Both the position numbers and the translations under genes were made by a program. From contig DSDW01000091.1 of assembly GCA_011048515.1 (NCBI GenBank), positions 1 through 32,399 on the forward strand: 32,399 nucleotides of DNA. The letters run 5' to 3'. Numbering within the stretch: the first letter of the stretch is position 1; every line of letters starts with the position of its first letter. The DNA comes from Campylobacterota bacterium. GTDB taxonomy: Bacteria > Campylobacterota > Campylobacteria > Campylobacterales > Sulfurovaceae. Below the pieces are notes generated by a model. The model saw only the letters and a program-made list of their open reading frames with translations, searched no databases and had not been told where the DNA came from. Shown one piece after another: positions 25,291 to 32,399 of the stretch.

Positions 25291-27624
25291 ATGTCAAAGA
25301 GCTATGAGAAATTGGGTCTTTTCTATCTGGGAAAAGATGTCGATAAAGAGACGATGCAGGCTACGCAAGCCCTGACTTTGCTGAAAAATAAAAACTTTAC
25401 GACACATGCTGCGATCATAGGGATGACCGGATCGGGAAAGACAGGTCTGGGTATCGGGATCATAGAAGAGGCGGCCCTGGACAATATCCCTTCGATTATT
25501 ATCGATCCCAAAGGAGATATGGGAAACCTCTGCCTGATCGACCCGGATTTCAGGGCAAGCTCTTTTGAGCCATGGATCACTGATGAGGCACAGAGTCAAA
25601 ATGAAGATATCGCTGTCTATGCACAGGCAACGGCAACACAATGGAAAGAGGGGATTGAGAGCTGGGATCAGGAGCGTGACCGCATAGAGAAGTTTTATTC
25701 TGTTGATAAGACGATTTATACACCCGGGAGCTCGGCGGGCGTTGCGATCAATGTGATGAACTCGCTTGAAAGTCCTTCTCTGGAAATGATGGAGGAGGCA
25801 GATACGCTGGGCGCCTATCTCAAAAGTACCGTAACCGGTCTGCTTTCATTTATAGGGATCGATGCAGATCCGGTGGAGTCCAAAGAGTATATCCTTCTGG
25901 CACAGATTCTTTCAAAATCATGGATGCATCAAGAAAAACTGAGTATCGAAGGGCTGATCGGAAAGATCATCAATCCTTCGTTCGCCCATATCGGCGTGCT
26001 TCCGCTTGAAGACTTTTATCCTCAGGAACAGCGCTTTGTGCTGGCAACGAGATTCAATGCACTGCTTGCTTCCCCTGGTTTCGCACAATGGCTCAAAGGG
26101 GATGAGCTTGATATCCAAAAACTGCTTTACGATGAAAACGGCAAAGCGAAAATAGCTATCTTCTCTATCTCCCATCTCAATGATAATGAACGAATGTTTT
26201 TTGTCACCCTTCTGCTCAACAGATATATCTCATGGATGAGACTCCAGAGCGGTACAGCAATCCTCAGAACAATACTCTATATGGATGAGATATTCGGATT
26301 CTTCCCTCCGACGAAGAATCCTCCAAGCAAAGAGCCGATGCTCCTGCTTCTGAAACAGGCGCGTGCGTTTGGCGTAGGTGTCGTGCTGAGCACACAAAAC
26401 CCCGTAGATATAGACTATAAAGGACTATCCAATATCGGTACATGGTTCATAGGTCGATTGCAGACTACCCAGGATATCGATAGGGTCATAGAGGGGCTTG
26501 GCGGGAAAATAGATTCTGATTTTTCAAAAAGTGAGATCAGAAATATTCTCTCGCATCTGGCAAAACGAACCTTTTTTCTGAAGAGCGCACACCTGGATCA
26601 GATCCGGCTTTTTACAACAAGATGGGCACTCTCCTACCTTAAAGGGCCGCTCAAACACGGAGAGATCGCACAACTGATGGAGGAGAAGAAGAGAGAACAA
26701 AGCGCTCTTGAACGTCCAGCGATCTCTAGAGAGACAATCAGTCAAAACTTTGAACCCTACCAGAAGATAGATACTTCCATACCGCAGTACTATGAACCGG
26801 ATATCACGCAGACCAATCATTTTGTTCCAAGCTTGTGCGCAAAAGCAAAAGTCCATTTTTATCAGGAGCGAAGAGCAATCGACGAGGTGTATGAGTATCT
26901 GCTGGAGCTCCCTCTCGATCCTAAAGTGAAGAAAATCGACTGGCAGGAGTCAAAAGCGGTGGACGAGGATTGTTTTATCTATCCACATATAGCGCCACAA
27001 AAGGCGCAATTCGGTGCATTACCGCAGATGGTTTTGGAAGATAGAGGATTGAAGCAGACAAGAAGCGTATTGGAAGAGTGGCTGTACCGGACAAAAGAGC
27101 TGGAGCTTTTTAAGTGTGTGTCGCCTAAGCTGGAATCTAAAGCAGGGGAGAGTCATACGGATTTCATGATACGGCTGCAAGAGAGCCTGAACGAGTCTAA
27201 AGAGCGTGATATAGAGAAACTCCAGGAGAGTTATGCCAAGAAAGAGAAGGTGTTTCTTACCCGTCTTAATCGTGCCAAAGAGCGGCTTCAGAGTGAATCT
27301 GCAGATTCACAAAACTCAATCCTTGAGACAGGCATTGCGATACTAGGAGCACTTTTTGGGAAAACAACTCCTGCCAATATAGGCACTGCGGTCAGAAAAG
27401 GGAGTAGAGTCCTCAAGGAACGCGGGGACATGGGGAGGGCCCAAGAGCGTGTCGCTGAAGCAGAAGCCGCTTTAGAAGAACTGGAGATTGAACTAGAAGA
27501 GAAAATCGACCTTTTGGATGAAAAGTATCGCATTGAAAACTATGAGGTCGAACGTTTTGGTATCAGGCCAAGAAAGAGCGATATAGTGGTTGAGGAGTGT
27601 GCCATTGTCTGGAGAGCGAGTTAG
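25291..27624 (+). CDS. HerA/DUF87-type ATP-binding protein with coiled-coil C-terminal region
   Basis: 'THAAIIGMTGSGKTGLGIGIIEEAALDNIPSIIIDPKGDMGNL' Walker A/HerA motif, 'ILYMDEIFGFFPP' Walker B, 'VVLSTQNPVDIDYKGLSNIGTWFIGRLQT', C-terminal charged coiled coil. Confidence 0.8.
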   Translation: MSKSYEKLGLFYLGKDVDKETMQATQALTLLKNKNFTTHAAIIGMTGSGKTGLGIGIIEEAALDNIPSIIIDPKGDMGNLCLIDPDFRASSFEPWITDEAQSQNEDIAVYAQATATQWKEGIESWDQERDRIEKFYSVDKTIYTPGSSAGVAINVMNSLESPSLEMMEEADTLGAYLKSTVTGLLSFIGIDADPVESKEYILLAQILSKSWMHQEKLSIEGLIGKIINPSFAHIGVLPLEDFYPQEQRFVLATRFNALLASPGFAQWLKGDELDIQKLLYDENGKAKIAIFSISHLNDNERMFFVTLLLNRYISWMRLQSGTAILRTILYMDEIFGFFPPTKNPPSKEPMLLLLKQARAFGVGVVLSTQNPVDIDYKGLSNIGTWFIGRLQTTQDIDRVIEGLGGKIDSDFSKSEIRNILSHLAKRTFFLKSAHLDQIRLFTTRWALSYLKGPLKHGEIAQLMEEKKREQSALERPAISRETISQNFEPYQKIDTSIPQYYEPDITQTNHFVPSLCAKAKVHFYQERRAIDEVYEYLLELPLDPKVKKIDWQESKAVDEDCFIYPHIAPQKAQFGALPQMVLEDRGLKQTRSVLEEWLYRTKELELFKCVSPKLESKAGESHTDFMIRLQESLNESKERDIEKLQESYAKKEKVFLTRLNRAKERLQSESADSQNSILETGIAILGALFGKTTPANIGTAVRKGSRVLKERGDMGRAQERVAEAEAALEELEIELEEKIDLLDEKYRIENYEVERFGIRPRKSDIVVEECAIVWRAS

Positions 27625-27638
27625 CTGCAAAAAAAGTA

Positions 27639-27666
27639 TTGACATTAAAATTAATTATGATATTAT
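27639..27666 (+). promoter_or_regulatory. sigma70-type promoter upstream of the PAS protein
   Basis: ttgaca (27639-27644), 16 bp spacer, tattat (27661-27666). Confidence 0.6.
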
Positions 27667-27723
27667 ATTTGCATATGATAATAAACTTTCTTATGAATAT
27701 GGGGAAGAAAAAAAGGAAGTACA

Positions 27724-28218
27724 ATGCAAGTGTTTACGAATACAAAAACAGGCAAAACGGTGATGCGTGATGCTCCTCAGGAGAGCAAAGTAGAGTATGA
27801 CGGCAAAATGATGATCCTGGAGATTGATAACGATGGGATTATCACCTATGCCAATCGTACCTTGAGGGATATGCTTGATTATGACAAAGAAGAGATCATA
27901 GGACTTCCTTATGTCGTAAGTGTGCATCCGGATATGCCAGAGGGACTCTACAACCAGGCATTTGAAGTAGCGAATGCAGGGAAAATCTGGTCAGGATATG
28001 AAAAGTCCATTACTCGTAACGGCCACTACTTCTGGACATCTGTATGTGTACAGCCAAAGTATCAAATGGACCAGTCGATCAATGGATATATTATCAGAAA
28101 AAAACCGCCGGAAGCAGAGATGATAAAAGAAGTGCAGAAAGAGTATGCCAGACTGGCTTCAGAGGATGTCTCAGCGTGCAGAAGCGAATTCTGCGGAGAA
28201 CTGAATTTTCGTCATTAA
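27724..28218 (+). CDS. stand-alone PAS domain sensor protein (Aer-like N-terminus)
   Basis: 'EIDNDGIITYANRTLRDMLDYDKEEIIGLPYVVSVHPDMPEGLYNQAFEVANAGKIWSGYEKSITRNGHYFWTSVCVQPKY'; no output domain. Confidence 0.82.
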   Translation: MQVFTNTKTGKTVMRDAPQESKVEYDGKMMILEIDNDGIITYANRTLRDMLDYDKEEIIGLPYVVSVHPDMPEGLYNQAFEVANAGKIWSGYEKSITRNGHYFWTSVCVQPKYQMDQSINGYIIRKKPPEAEMIKEVQKEYARLASEDVSACRSEFCGELNFRH

Positions 28219-28238
28219 TCAGAGAGCAAAAAGCGTGT

Positions 28239-28847
28239 TCAGCCTTTGCTCCCCGGTTTAACCGCTTCGCTCTCCCCGCTTTTGCACATTGGGCATTCTT
28301 CTGGTGTATAGATCTCAAAAGTAAAGTCACCCAAAGAGAAAAATGGCACATCACCTGGAAGTTGGCACTCCGGTTTGGCTGCGATATTGCTGCCTTCCCG
28401 ATGACAAAATCCCCTGTTCGCCAGTGAGGCAAAGGCAACGACCTTGCCGCCGAGTTCTTCGATCGCTTTTGCGGCTTTCAGTGCAGAACCACCAGTGGTG
28501 ATAATATCCTCACAGATGATCACCTTTTCACCCTGAGCGATCTCAAAACCACGTCTAAGTTCCATGCCGCCCTCTTTTTTTTCGACAAAGATCGAGCGGA
28601 CATCGAGTGATCTGGCAAGTTCATATCCTGCCAGTACCCCGCCAAGTGCGGGAGCACATACGGTCTCTACCTCAATACCCGCTTCTCTGATCATCGCAGC
28701 AAGTGCGTCAGTAAGCTCAGCCGCCTTTTTGGGATATTCAAGTACTTTGGCACTCTGAAGGTACCTGCTTGAGTGGTTGCCGCTGGCTAGAAGGAAGTGT
28801 CCTTCCAGCAATGCATTGGCGTCTTTGTAGGCTTGCTCAACATTCAT
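28239..28847 (-). CDS. pyrE: orotate phosphoribosyltransferase
   Basis: '[21 protein letters not shown]', '[19 protein letters not shown]', PRPP motif '[19 protein letters not shown]'. Confidence 0.94.
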   Translation of the reverse strand: MNVEQAYKDANALLEGHFLLASGNHSSRYLQSAKVLEYPKKAAELTDALAAMIREAGIEVETVCAPALGGVLAGYELARSLDVRSIFVEKKEGGMELRRGFEIAQGEKVIICEDIITTGGSALKAAKAIEELGGKVVAFASLANRGFCHREGSNIAAKPECQLPGDVPFFSLGDFTFEIYTPEECPMCKSGESEAVKPGSKG

Positions 28848-28848
28848 T

Positions 28849-29406
28849 CTAAACCTTTAGGATATCTACTTCTTTTGCTTTGAAAAGCTCATCGATCTTT
28901 ACAATATGCTCATCAGTGATCTTCTGGATCTGCTCTTGCGCTCTTTTTGATTCATCTTCGCTGATCGCTTTGTCTTTTTCAAGCTTCTTGATCTTGTCGT
29001 TTCCGTCTTTTCTTACGTTTCTTACAGCCACTTTTGCATGCTCTGTCATTGCTTTGGCCTGTTTTACGATATCCTGACGCTGTTCTGTAGTCATCGGCGG
29101 GAAGAAAAGCTTGATAAAGTTGCCATCATTATTTGGGTTCACACCGATGTTTGCTTCCTGGATGGCCTTTTCGATAGCCCCTAAAAGTGGTTTTTCCCAT
29201 GGTGTGATCGCGATGGTTGTTGCATCGGTCGCAATAACGCTTCCAACTTGATTAAGCGGAGTGGGATTACCATAATAGTTTACCTTGATATTGTCTACAA
29301 TGGCAGTAGTAACTTTGCCTGTTCTCAGTGTTCCAAAGTCTCGCTTAAGTGCTTCAATACTTTTATCCATATTTGTTTTGGTCTGTTCAAATACCTCGTT
29401 TACCAT
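28849..29406 (-). CDS. frr: ribosome recycling factor
   Basis: '[45 protein letters not shown]...[45 protein letters not shown]'. Confidence 0.97.
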   Translation of the reverse strand: MVNEVFEQTKTNMDKSIEALKRDFGTLRTGKVTTAIVDNIKVNYYGNPTPLNQVGSVIATDATTIAITPWEKPLLGAIEKAIQEANIGVNPNNDGNFIKLFFPPMTTEQRQDIVKQAKAMTEHAKVAVRNVRKDGNDKIKKLEKDKAISEDESKRAQEQIQKITDEHIVKIDELFKAKEVDILKV

Positions 29407-29520
29407 ATCGTTGCTCCTTGGTATAAATTAGGGAATTTTACCCTTTTTTACCTTTTTTAGTACTTCATGATCTAGAGAGGAAGGTGATTAATGAATAGTG
29501 TGATAAGTGTAGCGAATGGA

Positions 29521-29548
29521 TTTCCAAGAAGTGCGATCCTCTTGGAAA
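29521..29548. other. 9-bp stem hairpin downstream of secG
   Basis: tttccaaga-agtgcgatcc-tcttggaaa perfect 9-bp stem; lacks an obvious downstream U-tract on the minus strand. Confidence 0.5.
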
Positions 29549-29553
29549 CGTAT

Positions 29554-29901
29554 TTACTGTGCAGGTGCTACAGGGGCGGCAGGAGTGTCTATCCCAGCCG
29601 GAGTAAGGGGTACAGAAGGTACCTTTTCGCCGGTCGTTGAGACCTCGATCGTATCTGCTACTGATCGTTTGTTTTCGCTAGTATAAAGATAACCCAGTGC
29701 CAATGTATTTATGATCAGTACAAGTCCCAAAGTAAAAGTAAGTTTAGTTAAAAATCCAGTTGGCCCTTTTGCCCCGAACACAGACTCGTTACTTCCGCTG
29801 TATGCTCCAAGTCCGATACTTGAACTCTTTTGAAGAAGAACGGCAATGGTAATGAGAATGCTCAGTACTATTTGTACAATTAAAAGTGTAAATGTCATCA
29901 A
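29554..29901 (-). CDS. secG: preprotein translocase subunit SecG
   Basis: 'MMTFTLLIVQIVLSILITIAVLLQKSSSIGLGAYSGSNESVFGAKGPTGFLTKLTFTLGLVLIINTLALGYL'; secG-frr-pyrE order. Confidence 0.92.
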   Translation of the reverse strand: MMTFTLLIVQIVLSILITIAVLLQKSSSIGLGAYSGSNESVFGAKGPTGFLTKLTFTLGLVLIINTLALGYLYTSENKRSVADTIEVSTTGEKVPSVPLTPAGIDTPAAPVAPAQ

Positions 29902-29999
29902 TGCCTCTTTTTTAAATATGAATAGCCAAAATGAATTTTTGGTATAATGCCGCGATTATATCTAAAAATTTATGAAATAGCGATGAAGATGGAGAAGGT

Positions 30000-30728
30000 G
30001 TGCCCAATAAAATCAAGAAACAACCTCATATAGTAAAAGGATTTTCAAGATTTGCGCATACCTATGAACAGTATAATATGATACAGGCTGAAGTAGCAAA
30101 ACAGCTTGTATCCAGCCTGAAAGAGAAATACTATTCAACCGTGATAGATGTTGGCTGTGGAAGCGGTGCGGTGTTTAAAAGCCTTAGAGAATGCTCTATT
30201 CGGTTTGACAGATTCATCGCGCTTGATCTTTCTGCAGAGATGCTCGCACTGCACCCCTCCGGCGCCAATATCATTAAAGAGTGTGTAGATTTTAGCAGCG
30301 ATGAGTTACTGGGTGAATTCGTCGGTGATAAGGATACTTTGCTGCTCTCTTCTTCTGCGCTTCAGTGGAGCACAGATCTGGATCGGACACTTTCCGCGCT
30401 CTCTAGGTGCGCCAAGAGGGCCTGTTTTGCCATCTTTACTTCCGGCACGTTTAAGACACTGCATCAAAATGCCGGTATCACCTCTCCTATCTATAGTGAA
30501 CAAGAAGTCAGAGCGGCGATTGGAAACTATTATGATGCGACCTTTGTGCTACACTCTTATCAGCTAAGGTTTCAGGATACCAAAGAGATGTTCCGTTATA
30601 TCCAAAAAAGCGGTGTAAGCGGCGGAGAAAGACGGCTTGGATATAGCAAAATGAAACGTTTGATGGAGGAGTATCCTCTGGATTATCTGGAGTTTGAAGT
30701 ACTCTTTGTGGAGGCTACGGCTATTTAG
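30000..30728 (+). CDS. SAM-dependent methyltransferase, BioC-like
   Basis: GTG start; 'VKGFSRFAHTYEQYNMIQAEVAKQLV', SAM motif 'VIDVGCGSGAVFKSL', 'LSSSALQWSTDLDRTLSAL' as in BioC. Confidence 0.75.
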   Translation: MPNKIKKQPHIVKGFSRFAHTYEQYNMIQAEVAKQLVSSLKEKYYSTVIDVGCGSGAVFKSLRECSIRFDRFIALDLSAEMLALHPSGANIIKECVDFSSDELLGEFVGDKDTLLLSSSALQWSTDLDRTLSALSRCAKRACFAIFTSGTFKTLHQNAGITSPIYSEQEVRAAIGNYYDATFVLHSYQLRFQDTKEMFRYIQKSGVSGGERRLGYSKMKRLMEEYPLDYLEFEVLFVEATAI

Positions 30729-31146
30729 CCAAGTGCTTGAGGAAAAAATCCTTTTCAACTCCATAAAGCCCATACCGGACCTCTTTCGCGATCTCAGAGA
30801 ATACCGGATCAATGAGTTTAAAGCTCTCTTCAAGTACCCGGGCAGACTCTTGTGCCCTTGAGAAATTTGCGATCACCAGATCCACAATATTACTGCGCTT
30901 CAGTTCACTTTCAATGCTCTTTTTCTGCACATCATTTTCTATATCTCTAAAATAGAGGCGCTCTTGTGAATAGAGAGTTTGCAGTCTGTGCCTGAGTGAT
31001 TTGAGTTGAGAAGTAAGAGAGGCATCATCGTAGATATAACGATTGATATCCTCTATCACACGGATACCCTCTTTGAGCCGGTTCAAGTTGGCATCGATAA
31101 GACGCGCAACTTTCTCCGGTGATTCCGAATTAGTCATCGTTTCCAA
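30721..31146 (-). CDS. stand-alone ThiE N-terminal/ThiD2-like domain protein
   Basis: 'RLIDANLNRLKEGIRVIEDINRYIYDDASLTSQLKSLRHRL' resembles the N-terminal extension of some ThiE proteins; no TIM-barrel part in the ORF. Confidence 0.65.
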   Translation of the reverse strand: METMTNSESPEKVARLIDANLNRLKEGIRVIEDINRYIYDDASLTSQLKSLRHRLQTLYSQERLYFRDIENDVQKKSIESELKRSNIVDLVIANFSRAQESARVLEESFKLIDPVFSEIAKEVRYGLYGVEKDFFLKHLAK

Positions 31147-31819
31147 AGATACCTAGAAGCTGAAGCAGTGCAGTAAATATGTTGAGGAAGTCAAGATATA
31201 AAGATACTGCAGCATCTACCGGCGAGTCATAGGCGCCGTTAGCGATATTTTGCGTGTCATAGATCGTGAAGAGACTAAAGAGCAGCAAGATACCTGCTGT
31301 AATGATGATATGCATGATAGGGCTTTGCAGCAGGAAGTAGTTCACCAGTGACCCAACCACAACAATGATCAGCGTAATAAAGAGCGGTTTCCCCCAGCTT
31401 GCATAATCTTTCTTGCTGTTGATAGCAAAAAGACTCAGTGCCCCAAAAAGTACAGAAGTCATCAAAAATGCATTACCAATCACAGCGCCGTTACCTGCTC
31501 CGATCAATGAAGCCAAAAGCGGAACAAGTGATACGCCTGTAGCGAAAGTGAAAACAAAGAGTGCCGCTAGGTTCAGGCCCGGTTTATTTCTTGTCATTCC
31601 CAAGCCGATAAAGAGCATAAAGAGTTCAAAGCCGAAAATAAACCATTTATACTGCATAACAACATGCGCATAAGGCATAGTAAGGTATGCTCCTACAGCT
31701 GCTGCGATCATACTTGCAGCCAAAAGCTGATAGGTCTGCTTCATAAAACCGACAGAAGCACCCTCCTGAACATAACCGGATTCAGCGGTATTGCTGTAGT
31801 TTCTATTGTATAGAGCCAT
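31130..31819 (-). CDS. Bax inhibitor-1/YccA family membrane protein
   Basis: Seven hydrophobic helices, 'IYDTQNIANGAYDSPVDAAVSLYLDFLNIFTALLQLLGIFGNDD' family C-terminus. Confidence 0.93.
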   Translation of the reverse strand: MALYNRNYSNTAESGYVQEGASVGFMKQTYQLLAASMIAAAVGAYLTMPYAHVVMQYKWFIFGFELFMLFIGLGMTRNKPGLNLAALFVFTFATGVSLVPLLASLIGAGNGAVIGNAFLMTSVLFGALSLFAINSKKDYASWGKPLFITLIIVVVGSLVNYFLLQSPIMHIIITAGILLLFSLFTIYDTQNIANGAYDSPVDAAVSLYLDFLNIFTALLQLLGIFGNDD

Positions 31820-31896
31820 TTTTATGTATCCTTTAATAAATTAATTTTAACGCTAGTATAATTTGCTTTGTTTAATCTAAGATTAATCACAAGAAC

Positions 31897-32073
31897 TTAT
31901 TGCATACTACGTTCTTTTTGCAGTAACAGATACTCTTTTTGTGCCAGTTCAGCCTCTGATTTGTTTTCCATGATCTGTGTATTGGCAGTCGTTGCCTCAG
32001 GCTCTTTAAGTTCGGGATCGCTCATACAGGCTGTGACCAACAGCATAGCAGATAAAAACAGTAAAAATCTCAT
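31897..32073 (-). CDS. small putative lipoprotein
   Basis: 'MRFLLFLSAMLLVTACMSDPELKEPEA' signal peptide with lipobox LVTAC; ATG at 32073 preferred over the longer ORF. Confidence 0.65.
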   Translation of the reverse strand: MRFLLFLSAMLLVTACMSDPELKEPEATTANTQIMENKSEAELAQKEYLLLQKERSMQ

Positions 32074-32293
32074 ATATTCTCTTTTTTTAATAAATATGTA
32101 GTTGTTATAGTATTCTATTTTTGTCAATTAAATCAAGAAGAAGCTTTTAATCGCTTCTGCAATCATTTATAACAATTATATTAGAGTTGCATTAACAAAA
32201 AAAGAACAACAGAGTGTATTTATATAAATTTATGTAAGTAAATCATACAATTCAAAAAAAAACTAAAAAATCAAACTTTTTTCAAAAAAACCC

Positions 32294-32322
32294 TTGACAA
32301 CAAAGGAGTTTTTGTCTATAAT
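32294..32322 (+). promoter_or_regulatory. perfect-consensus sigma70 promoter, probable rRNA operon promoter
   Basis: TTGACA (32294-32299), 17 bp spacer, TATAAT (32317-32322), A/T-rich upstream tract resembling an UP element. Confidence 0.8.
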
Positions 32323-32347
32323 TCCCGTCCACAAACACAGAGACCTA

Positions 32348-32390
32348 GGCTGAGTTAGCCCAGAGAGTGCGAGTGAATGATCTTTGACAA
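32348..32390 (+). promoter_or_regulatory. probable rRNA leader antitermination region (boxB-like hairpin and boxA-like motif)
   Basis: ggct-gagtt-agcc hairpin (32348-32360), then TGATCTTTGACAA (32378-32390), close to the E. coli rrn boxA TGCTCTTTAACAA. Confidence 0.6.
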
Positions 32391-32399
32391 CCAAATATA

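Noticed and set aside
25291-27624. HerA-like ATPase as part of a HerA-containing antiphage system
   Set aside because: No Sir2, DUF4297, NurA or other partner gene is adjacent, so a defence assignment is not supported by the window.
28044-28427. 127-aa plus-strand ORF overlapping the PAS gene end and pyrE
   Set aside because: Out of frame with PAS and antisense to pyrE; no coding evidence.

Overview
The window looks like a chromosomal segment from a Campylobacterota bacterium, probably Sulfurovum- or Sulfurimonas-like. This is judged from protein flavour and from the secG-frr-pyrE and clpP-def neighbourhoods; no search was run. The largest coherent block (about 14.8-25.2 kb) is a type II secretion (T2SS)-like locus split into two divergent arms. 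The minus arm carries GspG-, H- and I-like pseudopilins and GspF, and continues through an outer-membrane beta-barrel, an RDD protein, an MFS transporter and MobA. The plus arm carries GspK-, L-, M-, N-, C-, D-, E- and J-like proteins. The rest is mostly housekeeping: DUF134/NifX-like proteins, TrmO, an MFS transporter, trigger factor, ClpP, Def, GdhA, a ComM/YifB-like AAA protein, YeiH with a LysR regulator, a HerA/DUF87-type ATPase, a PAS protein, PyrE, Frr, SecG, a BioC-like methyltransferase, a ThiE-N-terminal-like protein, a Bax inhibitor-1 family protein and a small lipoprotein. At the right edge is a consensus promoter plus a boxA-like motif, probably an rRNA operon leader. I see no CRISPR array, transposase, prophage or recognisable defence island. 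The most interesting unexplained structures are non-coding: (i) a twice-occurring double-hairpin element flanking clpP-def, whose second copy is followed by a tandem array of diverged hairpin units with compensatory stem changes; (ii) a cluster of CTTCGAC-AGGCTCAG-type palindromic repeats between comM and yeiH; and (iii) a C7 tract just after the start codon of the first gene of the plus T2SS arm.
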